Assembly (NCBI GenBank): GCA_027492205.1
Contig: JAOZFN010000009.1
Location: 1 to 64,000, forward strand
From: Thermoproteota archaeon
GTDB lineage: Archaea > Korarchaeota > Korarchaeia > Korarchaeales > Korarchaeaceae
Reading direction: 5' to 3'
Length of the DNA stretch: 64,000 nt
The notes beneath the pieces are model-generated. The model saw only the letters and a program-made list of their open reading frames with translations. It was not told the DNA's origin and did no database searches. Positions 45,359 to 53,141 of the stretch are shown one piece after another. The number at the start of each line of letters is the position of its first letter. Position 1 is the stretch's first letter. The translations under genes were made by a program, and so were the position numbers.

Positions 45359-45577
45359 ATGCCTGCCAAGGCAAAGGTGAGGCCCAACATCAGGGTGAGC
45401 TACGAGGGCAACCCGGAGGAGGACGACCTCACCCCAGAGGAGGTCGAGTCCCTCAAGGAGGCAATAATGGATGTCCTCATGGGCAGGACGATGAGCTTCA
45501 ACGAGCTTCTAGACGAGCTGGTGAGAGAGGGGAAGCTCACCGAGGAGGAGGCGGAGGAACTCAGGGAGCCCGAATAG
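45359..45577 (+). CDS. Small acidic protein, possibly antitoxin-like
   Basis: The 72-residue product has a short basic N-terminus (MPAKAKVRPNIRVSYEG) and an acidic helical rest (LTPEEVESLKEAIMDVLMG, NELLDELVREGKLTEEEAEE). It lies about 30 nt after a TATA-like box. It is convergent with, and overlaps, the end of the RelE-like toxin remnant. An antitoxin role is suggested only by size, acidity and position; no DNA-binding motif is seen. Confidence 0.6.
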   Translation: MPAKAKVRPNIRVSYEGNPEEDDLTPEEVESLKEAIMDVLMGRTMSFNELLDELVREGKLTEEEAEELREPE

Positions 45578-45787
45578 GATCGAGGGGATCCTGAACCCCA
45601 TTCCCCTGAACCCCCTCCTTCTGTGCCAGACGTCCGGGAGGTAGATGACCTTTTCCTCCCAACCGATCGCGTAGAAGACCCTGTAGGCCCTCCTGGGGCC
45701 GACCTTCAGCTCCCAGATCGGGGCCTCGACCCGACCCATGGGGGTATCCACGGGGAAGGAGCCCCTCAGCCTCTTCCCCGTCGTGGG
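45509..45787 (-). pseudogene. RelE-like toxin, C-terminal part (split by IS607-type element)
   Basis: Reading from the left end of the insertion element, this frame encodes PTTGKRLRGSFPV, IWELKVGPRRAYRVFYAIG and EEKVIYLPDVWHRR, the middle and end of a RelE/ParE-superfamily ribonuclease toxin (GKrLrG, the yRvfY strand, and the last core strand). The N-terminal part lies on the far side of the element at 47626-47745. Joined at the shared GG dinucleotide the frame is continuous. Beyond the core the frame runs about 30 more codons into the neighbouring gene. Confidence 0.7.
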
Positions 45788-45848
45788 CTGCTACATGAAA
45801 TAAGACAAACAGCGCATTTATATTCGAGTGAGTTGTATGTAAAAGTGA

Positions 45849-46457
45849 ATGAAACACCTCTACCGCATCGGCCAGGCCGCAAAGCTGCTGGGCGTCAGCA
45901 CCACCACGCTCAGGCGCTGGATCTACGCTGGCAAGGTCAAGGCAGTCAGGACGCAGGGAGGTCACTTCAGGATACCCGAATCGGAGGTCAAGAGGCTGCT
46001 GGGCGGCGCGGAGGAAGTCAGGGCCGCGATATACGCCAGGGTGAGCAGCAGGGATCAGCTAGATGACTTGGATAGGCAGGTGGAGAGGCTCCAGGACTAC
46101 TGCTCCGCCAGGGGATACAGGGTGGTGGCCACGATAACGGATGTCGCCTCTGGCCTCAACGAAAACAGGAGAGGGCTGAACAGGCTCTTCAAGCTTGTGG
46201 TGAGTGGGGAGGTGGATGCGGTGGTCATCGCATACAGAGACAGGCTGACCAGGTTCGGCTTCCGCTACCTGGAGAGGCTGTTTCGCGGGTATGGCGCCAG
46301 GATAGATGTGGTGCTGGGAGAAACTCCCAGAGACGCCAGGCAGGAGCTTGTGGAAGATCTGATATCGATTGTCACATCATTCGCTGGCAGGCTCTATGAG
46401 ATGAGGAGCAGGAGGGCCAGGGAGGTGGCCAAGGCTGTCCGAGAGCTGTTCAGTTAG
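45849..46457 (+). CDS. tnpA: IS607-type serine recombinase TnpA
   Basis: The 202-residue protein starts with a MerR-like helix-turn-helix (YRIGQAAKLLGVSTTTLRRW) followed by a small serine recombinase catalytic domain: AAIYARVSSRDQLDDLDRQ, with the nucleophilic Ser66/67, then DVASGLNENRRGLNRL and YRDRLTRFGFRYLERLF. TATA-like TTTATATT at 45817-45824 lies about 28 nt before ATG 45849. The stop overlaps the extended tnpB frame. Confidence 0.93.
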   Translation: MKHLYRIGQAAKLLGVSTTTLRRWIYAGKVKAVRTQGGHFRIPESEVKRLLGGAEEVRAAIYARVSSRDQLDDLDRQVERLQDYCSARGYRVVATITDVASGLNENRRGLNRLFKLVVSGEVDAVVIAYRDRLTRFGFRYLERLFRGYGARIDVVLGETPRDARQELVEDLISIVTSFAGRLYEMRSRRAREVAKAVRELFS

Positions 46458-46530
46458 GCTGACGGCGAACTTCAAACTCGACGGCCCTACGGAGCGGCTG
46501 GAGCCGCTGTTCTCCACCTACAAAGATCTG

Positions 46531-47613
46531 GTGCGGGAACTCCTGGACCACGCCGTAAAACGCAACGTGACCAGCTTCAAGAGACTGAAGTCAGAGAAGT
46601 ATCGCGAGTTGCGGGCAAAGTATCCAGATCTGCCCTCTCACTACGTTTACACGGCCTGTCAGATGGCTGCCAGCATCTACAGGTCCTTCAGGAAGCACAA
46701 GAGGCGAGGGAAAGTCAGGAAGGAGAGACCGAGATTCAGGGGCTCGGTGCTGATGCTGGACGACCACCTGTTCAGGCTAGATCTGGAGAGGTGGGAGGCG
46801 CGGATCTCAACTCCCAGGGGGAGGCTGGCATTCAGGCTGATGCACGGAGACTACCACGAGAGGTTCAAGAGCGCCAAGGTAGGCCAGGCCTGGATAGTTC
46901 GCAGGGGCGATGAATACTACCTCAAGGCGGTCTTCCGGTTTGACGTGGAGCTAAGGGAACTGGATGGCTGCATCTTGGGCGTGGATGTCAACGAGAACAA
47001 CGTCACCGTGGCCTGGGACTCTGGGGCCGAGCGTGTGAAGACGGGAGAGCGCTCGATAAGGACGGCCTACTTCCTCAAGCGCAGGCGCATACAGTCCGCC
47101 CTAAAGGCTGGGGAGACGAGGGAGAGGCTCCTTGTCAAATACCGCGAGCGGGAGCGCAACCGCATAGCCGACCTCTACCACAAGTTGGCGCTTCAGATAG
47201 TCGAGAGAGCAATCGAGATCGGAGCCTCTGTGGTTGCGATGGAGGATCTAAAAGGAATCAGGAGAAGGATTCGCTACTCCCGGGCAATGAACGGGAGGCT
47301 GCACAGGTGGAGCTTCCGCAGGTTTCAGCAGATACTTGAGTACAAGGCCAGGCTTGCGGGGTTAAATGTCATATACGTGAACCCGAGGGGCACGTCCAGG
47401 CGGTGCCCGATATGTGGGGGCAAGCTGAGCCCGAATGGGCACCGCAGGCTCAAGTGCCCCAGATGTGGATTCGAGGGCGACCGAGACGTCGTGGGAGCCC
47501 TCAACGTGATGAAGAGGGCACGCGAGATGTGGGGAGCATCCGTTCCCCCCGAAGGCCCCCGTGTGAAGCCCCTGGCGGCGGACGGGGGAAGGCCCTCGCA
47601 TCATTTGATCTGA
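46531..47613 (+). CDS. tnpB: TnpB RNA-guided nuclease of IS607-type element
   Basis: The 360-residue protein has the three RuvC acidic residues: Asp152 in GVDVNENN, Glu238 in VAMEDLKG and Asp319 in GDRDVVGALN. A zinc ribbon (CPICGG...CPRCG, 292-312) lies between the last two. TnpB cleaves DNA guided by an RNA from the element's 3' end. The frame continues upstream of GTG 46531 with TnpB-like sequence (VRLTANFKLDGPTERLEPLF) back to 46453, where a GTT stands in the position expected for a GTG start overlapping the tnpA stop. The first 26 residues may have been lost to a start-codon change. Confidence 0.9.
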   Translation: MRELLDHAVKRNVTSFKRLKSEKYRELRAKYPDLPSHYVYTACQMAASIYRSFRKHKRRGKVRKERPRFRGSVLMLDDHLFRLDLERWEARISTPRGRLAFRLMHGDYHERFKSAKVGQAWIVRRGDEYYLKAVFRFDVELRELDGCILGVDVNENNVTVAWDSGAERVKTGERSIRTAYFLKRRRIQSALKAGETRERLLVKYRERERNRIADLYHKLALQIVERAIEIGASVVAMEDLKGIRRRIRYSRAMNGRLHRWSFRRFQQILEYKARLAGLNVIYVNPRGTSRRCPICGGKLSPNGHRRLKCPRCGFEGDRDVVGALNVMKRAREMWGASVPPEGPRVKPLAADGGRPSHHLI

Positions 47614-47625
47614 ATGTATGCAAGG

Positions 47626-47745
47626 GTTAGAACGGTCCCGCTCGAGTCCAGACTCCCTGACGTCCCTCAGGATCTCCCTGACCACTGGCGGGTCGAGCTT
47701 TCCGAGCCTCTTGCAGAACCTCGACGTGGGGACGAGCCTCCACAT
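47626..47745 (-). pseudogene. RelE-like toxin, N-terminal part (split by IS607-type element)
   Basis: From ATG 47745 the frame encodes MWRLVPTSRFCKRLGKLDPP and VVREILRDVRESGLERDRSN, the two N-terminal helices of a RelE/HigB-type toxin. It then runs into the insertion element. A TATA-like CTATTTAAAAG on the minus strand (about 47774-47784) and GGAGGAG upstream of the ATG are still present, so a truncated transcript may be made. Confidence 0.7.
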
Positions 47746-47825
47746 GCCAGACGCGCTCCTCCACGTCGTCTCGTCTTTTAAATAGGGATGTGCTCTTTTC
47801 CACTCTGAGGCCTCCCAAACCTCGC

Positions 47826-47841
47826 GCGTTACGCGTAACGC
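47826..47841. repeat. 16 bp perfect palindrome upstream of the split toxin gene
   Basis: GCGTTACGCGTAACGC is its own reverse complement. It lies about 45 bp upstream of the TATA-like box of the split RelE-like gene, so it could be the operator of the former toxin-antitoxin locus. It could also be unrelated. Confidence 0.55.
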
Positions 47842-48015
47842 CCGGATCGTGGAGCTGGCCAGCCTCCCGACCTCTAAGAGCCGGAGGGTCGCTAAAAACC
47901 GCCTAGGAACAGGGTCCACGAGCGCGAGCTGGGCCGTCTAGGTCTTGCTGGCCCCCTTGTTCCCTATAAAGCCTATGCAGGCGGCTTCCCCTGGCGAGGA
48001 TCTGCTCTGGGTAGC

Positions 48016-48409
48016 TCAGCCCTCCTCGGGACTATGCTCAACTCTCCTCAGGGCCTTCTCGATCTCGCTCTTAGGCGGGCTGACGCGCGTCCTGACTATG
48101 CCCACGGCCTCCCTGAGGACAACGGGGGCGCGCTCTCTGACGGTCTAGCCATCTCCTCGTTCTCCCTGCGCTCTAAGTACCTCTTCTCTCCCTCGAGCCT
48201 GAGACCTTAGCCAGTCAGCGCGCGAAGGGTTCGCGGATCTCCTCCAATAAGCAAGCATACGACGCAAGCTTATAGGTCTCGGAGAGTGACCCCACGCCGA
48301 TCTCGGCATTAATCTCGATTCTCGTGGTTCTCATGTAGAGTTCGCAGGCGCTTACAATCTCTCTAATGCTCTTTGGGATGGACTCAAACGCCGCTTTATC
48401 GCCAGAGCC
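48016..48409 (-). pseudogene. Decayed helical-protein gene fragment
   Basis: Three minus-strand stretches in shifting frames read like protein. The first is SIPKSIREIVSACELYMRTT...SETYKLASYACLLEEIREP, which ends at a stop (48215-48217). The second is LEGEKRYLERRENEEMAR. The third is VRERAPVVLREAVGIVRTRV...IEKALRRVEHSPEEG, which ends at 48016. No start codon fits and at least one frameshift and one stop interrupt it. The family is not recognised. The remaining sequence between 47746 and 48465 shows nothing else supportable apart from the palindrome. Confidence 0.35.
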
Positions 48410-48465
48410 CGCTCATCAGCCCAGGGAGCGGGACCTTCCCTAAGAGAGTTTATCGCGCGATGGGA

Positions 48466-49257
48466 CTAGTCAGGAGAGTCGGGAGGCTGCCTGTAATACC
48501 TCAGCCTCTGTAGGTGGTAGTCCCTGATAACCTGCCTGGCCGCCTCCGTAAGGTTGGGCTCTCCAGTGCTGGAGAATGTGAGGTTCCTCCTCCTAGCGAT
48601 CTCGGTCAAGACCTCCACAGGGTCTCCCTCCTCAACCCCGTAGACCCTGGACACCTCCCCGGGCAGCCTCCTCATGACGTCCCCCAGGAGGGCTGCGGCG
48701 GCCTCGACTGGATTCTCGAGGGCCTCCGGCTTGGCGCCCCTGAGGACCATCTCCAGGGGTGCTCCCTCGGGGGGGAGTATCCCGGGGGAGTCCACGAGAT
48801 AGAGGCCGCCTTCAACCCTGAACAGCTGGAAGTGCCTCGTGTATCCCGAGCTTCCGGGAACGGCGCTGACGCTGGCCGAGCGCCTTCCCTTTAGAACGTT
48901 GATTATGGAGCTCTTTCCGACCTTTGGAAAGCCGACCACCAGTATCCTTGAGGGCCTCTCGGTCGCGATCCTCCTCAGCTCCCTTCTCAGCCTCAGCGTG
49001 CCCAGCCTCTTTGTGGCGCTCGTGGTAAGGACGCTGAGGCCCTCGGCCCTGAACGCATTCACCCACCCCCAGAGTACTTCTTCCGGCACGAGGTCCGACT
49101 TGTTTACCACGACCAAGAGCCTCCTGCCTGCGTCGGAGACAAGCTCCTCAAGTCTTCCGTGTCTGGTCACGTCCGGCGCCCTCGCGTCCGTCACCTCAAT
49201 CACTATGTGGACGTCGCCCAGCATTCTCCTGATGTCCCTCAGCGTGGCGACCCTCAT
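48466..49257 (-). CDS. Circularly permuted GTPase (YlqF/RbgA/MMR1-HSR1 type)
   Basis: The 263-residue protein has the G motifs in permuted order: NKSDLVPEEV (G4) before GFPKVGKSSIINVLKG (G1) and DSPGILPPE (G3). Such GTPases help assemble large ribosomal subunits in bacteria and eukaryotes, and archaeal copies are presumed to do the same. It is the first housekeeping gene after the accessory region and is divergent from the UDG gene, with decayed DNA between them. Confidence 0.9.
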   Translation of the reverse strand: MRVATLRDIRRMLGDVHIVIEVTDARAPDVTRHGRLEELVSDAGRRLLVVVNKSDLVPEEVLWGWVNAFRAEGLSVLTTSATKRLGTLRLRRELRRIATERPSRILVVGFPKVGKSSIINVLKGRRSASVSAVPGSSGYTRHFQLFRVEGGLYLVDSPGILPPEGAPLEMVLRGAKPEALENPVEAAAALLGDVMRRLPGEVSRVYGVEEGDPVEVLTEIARRRNLTFSSTGEPNLTEAARQVIRDYHLQRLRYYRQPPDSPD

Positions 49258-49438
49258 CCGGCATCACGTTCCCCTCGTCCCCACCGTTCAGGCGGCTCTG
49301 GCGTTCCGATCGTTTGAGGAACCTTCTCCAAACCAAAAAAGTGAAGTGCCCGCCGGTTAAAGCGGCGGGAGAGGAAACGGTTGGATCACCCCTTGGGGAT
49401 CGTTGCCAACAGTCGCCGGAGACCTGACGCCGCGCTCT
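49258..49438. other. Intergenic stretch with a GC-rich stem-loop
   Basis: No gene is seen. CCCGCCG (49349-49355) and CGGCGGG (49363-49369) can pair around a 7-base loop, and GATC-A-CCCC-TT-GGGGATC follows at about 49384. These may be chance GC pairing or remnants of a structured element. No known RNA family is recognised. Confidence 0.35.
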
Positions 49439-49642
49439 CTAAGAGCCGTCGCAGTTCGCCGAAGATCCACAGCGCGAGGAGAGCACCTTCTCCAGAATTC
49501 TCTCTAAGGTTCCGAAGAATCGCGGCGGTGCTAGTTTGACCCCTGAGACGTGCCCTGCGGAGTCCTTTGCCATCAGGGTAATAGAATGCCTCCCCTTGGT
49601 CAGGTTAACAGTCACGACGCTCCCGTTGCCCACTGCGGCGGT
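49439..49642 (-). pseudogene. Fragment of a beta-sandwich surface protein
   Basis: The minus-strand frame encodes GNGSVVTVNLTKGRHSITLM followed by AKDSAGHVS, the last strands of a PKD/Ig-like surface-protein repeat. An in-frame stop lies just upstream, and the upstream part of the gene is missing. It ends after a short tail. A remnant of a large secreted protein is the simplest reading. Confidence 0.45.
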
Positions 49643-49683
49643 ACGGTCTTAAGCAGGTCAGTGATGCGGCCCCTTCGATGTAG

Positions 49684-50298
49684 ATGGTGAGCTTTCCCTC
49701 GAGTCTGGATGAGATAGGGAGGCTGATCGCATCGTGCACGCTATGCGACCTACACATGTTTAGGAAGAACCCCGTGCCGGGGGAAGGCAGTCCCGACGCG
49801 GACCTGATGCTGATAGGGGAGGCCCCCGGGCGGACGGAGGATGAGACGGGCAGGCCGTTCGTGGGGTCGGCCGGAAAGATCCTCGATGAGGCCCTGGCCA
49901 AGGCCGGCCTCTCCAGAGAGGTCGTCTACATCACGAACGTGGTGAAGTGCCGTCCCCCCAACAACAGGGACCCGAGGCCGGAGGAGGTGCGGGCCTGCTC
50001 CCCCTACCTTGAGGCGCAGGTGAGGATTATATCCCCCAGGGTGATCCTGACGCTGGGGAGGCACAGCACGGGCCTCGTGTTCTCCTGGGCGGGCCTGCCC
50101 TTCAGGTCCATCATGGCGGTCAGGGGGAGAGCCCGTCGAGTGGAGGTGCTGGGTCTCCGGGTGACGGTGGTTCCCACCGTCCACCCGGCCGCATGCCTCT
50201 ACAACCCAAAGCTGAGACCCCTCCTCGAGGAGGACGTGAAGCTGGCCTCCCGGTTGTCGCGGGGAATGGGACTTGAGGGATCGCTTGAGCTGGAGTGA
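49684..50298 (+). CDS. udg: Family 4 uracil-DNA glycosylase
   Basis: The 204-residue protein has four Fe-S cysteines (18, 21, 89, 105), the active-site motif LIGEAPGRTEDETGRPFVG and the second motif VPTVHPAACLYNP. It removes uracil from DNA, a needed repair step at high temperature. The stop overlaps the next gene. Confidence 0.94.
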   Translation: MVSFPSSLDEIGRLIASCTLCDLHMFRKNPVPGEGSPDADLMLIGEAPGRTEDETGRPFVGSAGKILDEALAKAGLSREVVYITNVVKCRPPNNRDPRPEEVRACSPYLEAQVRIISPRVILTLGRHSTGLVFSWAGLPFRSIMAVRGRARRVEVLGLRVTVVPTVHPAACLYNPKLRPLLEEDVKLASRLSRGMGLEGSLELE

Positions 50299-51688
50299 GC
50301 TGTACACGCTGATGGAGCGCGTCGAGGGCACCTACCGGTCCCTCGACATCAGGCTGCTCGCCTCTAGGCGCGGGTCTCTCCTTGAGCTCGTGACGGGCAG
50401 GGTGCTCCCCCTCCCCACCAGGAGGGCGAGGAAGAGGGAGAAGGTCCGGTTAGGGGGCTCCCTCGTCCTCGTCAGGGAGGTGACCGAACCCGACACTCTC
50501 GAGGGTCTCATGGAATCCGCCTCCTCCGGACAGGTGAGCGTGGCGGGCGCGAGGGTGAACCTCAGGCCCATAGAGGCGACCGTGTCTGAGAGGCCCCCGT
50601 GGCTGCAGGCCGTTGTGTGGGCGTTTCCATTCCCACTGGTGGTGGGGGAGCTGGCCAACTCGACGAGACCCCCAAACGAGATCGGGCCTGTGGTCCTGGA
50701 CGGTAGGGCCTACGAGGACCTCGACGCCCTAGTGAGGCAGGAGGTCATAATCCCGGAGGGGGTCGCGGCGTGGCGGCCCGGTCGCGGGTACCTCAGGTTC
50801 CTGCTCCCCATCTACGCCGGGATCACCGACGTCAAGCTCTCTGGGAGGGACGCGATAGTGACGGTGATACACCACGAGGACCTCTCTGGCAGGATATCGC
50901 TTCTCCCTGCAGTGAGGGGCGAAAGTCCGGGTGATTGCGGGGGAGCGGGGCTGAAGGAGGTTGCCAAGGCCGGTTCGCTGGTGAGGTCGAGGGCGCGCCT
51001 GCGCCTCTCTGGGTCGGTTGGTGGGTCGGCCGTGCTCACCCTTGACGGGGCGCCGGTGGACGAGGTCCCACTGGTACCTCGGAGAATACTCACCGGGGCC
51101 AGGATGGCCGTCTACAGCCACTTCGATCGCGGGCTCAGGAGGCTGAGGACCTGGCTGAGGCAGACTGACAGGATGGACGGCAGGAACTTTGAGTTTGCCG
51201 TGTTCTCCCTGCTCTACGTCCTTGGATTCGATCCCGTCTGGCTGGGGTACATGCCGTCCGACTCCCCAGACGTCGTGGCCGTCTCAGGAGACAGGGCCAT
51301 TCTGGTGGAGTGCACGGTGGCCCCGCCCAAGCCGGAGAAGGTGGCCATACTCGGCTCGAGGGCTGAAGATCTGGCCTACGCCACCGGCCTAAAGGTGGTG
51401 CCGGTCCTCTTCTTCGTGGGGAGAAGGAGCGAGCTGGATTCCGAGGTGATCGAGGAGGCCGAAGCCTCTGGGGTCCTGCTGGCGGACTCCCCCGTCATGG
51501 AGACGCTCCTGAAGGTGGCCTCCACTGGAGGGGGCGTGGAGAGGGCTCTGGAGGTCCTGCGACTGGGACTGGACTCTTATCCGACCTACAGGGCTTCAAA
51601 GCGGGAGATAGCCTGGGAGTGGCTCAGGGACGACGTGATGCCCGAGGTCCGAATTCTTCTCAGGGGACCTAGCCGCCGCCAAGCATGA
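50285..51688 (+). CDS. Hypothetical protein with C-terminal restriction-endonuclease-like fold
   Basis: TTG 50285 (MSWSELYTLM) or TTG 50273 gives about 467-471 residues. An N-terminal beta-rich region (about 40-280) of no known family is followed, at about 300-420, by a helix with GRNFEFAVFSLLYVLGFDPV and then SPDVVAVSGDRAILVECTVA. The order helix, D, strand, E-C-T resembles a PD-(D/E)xK nuclease core in which the catalytic Lys is replaced by Thr. The function could be DNA binding, an altered nuclease or a structural role. It overlaps udg. Confidence 0.65.
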   Translation: MSWSELYTLMERVEGTYRSLDIRLLASRRGSLLELVTGRVLPLPTRRARKREKVRLGGSLVLVREVTEPDTLEGLMESASSGQVSVAGARVNLRPIEATVSERPPWLQAVVWAFPFPLVVGELANSTRPPNEIGPVVLDGRAYEDLDALVRQEVIIPEGVAAWRPGRGYLRFLLPIYAGITDVKLSGRDAIVTVIHHEDLSGRISLLPAVRGESPGDCGGAGLKEVAKAGSLVRSRARLRLSGSVGGSAVLTLDGAPVDEVPLVPRRILTGARMAVYSHFDRGLRRLRTWLRQTDRMDGRNFEFAVFSLLYVLGFDPVWLGYMPSDSPDVVAVSGDRAILVECTVAPPKPEKVAILGSRAEDLAYATGLKVVPVLFFVGRRSELDSEVIEEAEASGVLLADSPVMETLLKVASTGGGVERALEVLRLGLDSYPTYRASKREIAWEWLRDDVMPEVRILLRGPSRRQA

Positions 51689-51935
51689 GGGATCCCCGAA
51701 GCACCTCCAGCGCTTCCGAGTCCCCCTCTGCGAGCACCTCTGTCCTCTCCATCACTATGGATCCGATCCTCCTCTCTCCGAGCGCCCTCAACCTCACCTC
51801 CACTCCTGGGCCCTCGATACTCACCTCGACGTCGAGGCCCGCTTCTAGGAGCTTGGAGACAACCCTCTTAACCGCCTCAGCCAGCGGCAGGGAGTACTCT
51901 CCGGAGAGGCGAGCCAGCTCCCTCAAGCTAGACAC
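51669..51935 (-). CDS. Hypothetical protein following archaemetzincin
   Basis: From GTG 51935, inside the end of the archaemetzincin gene, the product has 88 residues: a helical start (SSLRELARLSGEYSLPLAEA) and beta strands (VEVSIEGPGVEVRLRAL, IVMERTEVLAEG). No family is recognised. The 8 bp overlap suggests coupled translation. Its end overlaps the convergent nuclease-fold gene by 20 bp. Confidence 0.6.
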   Translation of the reverse strand: MSSLRELARLSGEYSLPLAEAVKRVVSKLLEAGLDVEVSIEGPGVEVRLRALGERRIGSIVMERTEVLAEGDSEALEVLRGSLMLGGG

Positions 51936-52506
51936 CCCCAGACAGTGAGGATATGCCTGAGACTGACCGCTCACACTTGGTGCAGAGCCGCCAACCCTTT
52001 CGGTCCACGTCGGAGATCGAGTTGCTGAAGCTCATGACGCACCTCGGGTCGTCGCAGTGGCCCAGACCCAGGGTGTGACCGAGTTCGTGAACGGCCTCCT
52101 TAAGGGCCCTCACCGCGAGGAGCCTGGAGTCCGCCCCCGCCGCGAGCCGATCCAAGTAGATTACGGCGTAGGTTCCCCCAACCTCAGCCTGTCCGAAGAC
52201 GAAGTTTAGGGACTCCTCGTAGGCGTCAGCCGCCATGACGCCAAGGGCCTTCCCGAAGGGCTCTCCCACCATGGACCTCCTCCTGAGGAAGTCAAGGATC
52301 AGGCTCGATCTGAACTGACCCCTGAGGGAATCGTACGCGGACTTGGGGGCCACCAAGGAAGGTCCGAGCGAGACTGACGTGAAGTCGAGCGCCCTGGGGA
52401 TGTTCTTCAGTAGGAACTCTAAGAGCCAAGACGGCGGGGCCAGTCTGGTCAGTGGGTCCACGAGGGGGTGGAGCGTGATGTGGACGGGCTTCGACCGACT
52501 CCGCAC
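51928..52506 (-). CDS. amzA: Archaemetzincin-type zinc metallopeptidase
   Basis: The 192-residue protein has the catalytic motif AVHELGHTLGLGHC (HExxHxxGxxH, three zinc ligands) followed by the four-Cys structural zinc site (GHCDDPRCVMSFSN...GWRLCTKCE). That is the archaemetzincin arrangement. It is a cytosolic peptidase of unknown target. The gene and the HD-domain gene are divergent, with TATA-like GTTTAAAT (52529-52536) between them. Confidence 0.92.
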   Translation of the reverse strand: MRSRSKPVHITLHPLVDPLTRLAPPSWLLEFLLKNIPRALDFTSVSLGPSLVAPKSAYDSLRGQFRSSLILDFLRRRSMVGEPFGKALGVMAADAYEESLNFVFGQAEVGGTYAVIYLDRLAAGADSRLLAVRALKEAVHELGHTLGLGHCDDPRCVMSFSNSISDVDRKGWRLCTKCERSVSGISSLSGGV

Positions 52507-52559
52507 CTGACCCCCGAATCCGGGGCCCGTTTAAATTTCGGCTTGTTGGGTTAGCCTGG

Positions 52560-53141
52560 ATGAAGAGGCTGATAGAGGCCATAGGGGCTCTGAAGTCGCT
52601 CGTTAGGACTGGTTGGTCTCAGTCCTCGGTTCCACCATCAGCGGGAGAGACGGTCGCGGCGCACTCTTTCGAAGCATCGATCATAGCCCTGGTCCTCGCG
52701 TCGCAGGCCAAAGAGCGCGGAATCTCGATTAGCCCCGACAGATCCGCGGCGATGGCCGCGGTCCACGATCTACCGGAGGCGGTTACCGGAGACCTGCCTC
52801 CCTGGAGCAAGGATCGGTGCGGGTCGATGGACGCAGAGGCAGCGTCAGTCTTGAGGGTTCAGGGCGAGCTGCTCCGGCTCGTTGAGGAGTTCAACTCCGG
52901 GGGGAGTCCAGAGGCGCTGGTCGCCCGGGTCGCGGATCTACTTGCCACCGCCGTCCAGGGAGCCAGATACGCCTCAATGGGATTTCGCAGGGCGGGAGAG
53001 GTCGGCGCAGCCTGCCTAGAGGAGGCCCTCGAACTGGCGAAGGGACGCGAGTGGCTCGCGGGGCTGGTATCCGAGAACTTCGAGTGGCTCGCGGAGGAGC
53101 TTCGCGGGTATGGTATTCCATCGGGGGGCTGGTTCGACTGA
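52560..53141 (+). CDS. HD-domain phosphohydrolase (YfbR/5'-deoxynucleotidase-like)
   Basis: The 193-residue protein begins RTGWSQSSVP...ETVAAHSF, then VHDLPEAVTGDLPPW with the HD pair and RVADLLATAVQGARY, matching the YfbR/HDDC2-type nucleotidase group (usually H...HD...D metal ligands). It should dephosphorylate deoxynucleoside monophosphates. It overlaps the MTHFS-like gene. Confidence 0.86.
   Translation: MKRLIEAIGALKSLVRTGWSQSSVPPSAGETVAAHSFEASIIALVLASQAKERGISISPDRSAAMAAVHDLPEAVTGDLPPWSKDRCGSMDAEAASVLRVQGELLRLVEEFNSGGSPEALVARVADLLATAVQGARYASMGFRRAGEVGAACLEEALELAKGREWLAGLVSENFEWLAEELRGYGIPSGGWFD

Larger units (their letters stand above)
45788..47625 (+). mobile_element. IS607-family insertion sequence (tnpA serine recombinase + tnpB)
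   Basis: The 1.84 kb element encodes a MerR-like HTH/serine recombinase and a TnpB nuclease in the same direction. It lacks terminal inverted repeats and target duplication. It has GG at both boundaries (45786-45787 and 47624-47625), as IS607 elements do, which insert at GG by serine recombination. The boundaries come from the interrupted RelE-like gene: removing 45788-47625 restores its frame. Both proteins look intact, so the element may be active. Confidence 0.8.

Noticed and set aside
49370-49400. GGTTGGATCACCCC resembling the 3' end of 16S rRNA
   Set aside because: Only about 12 bases match, with no other 16S rRNA sequence nearby; probably chance.
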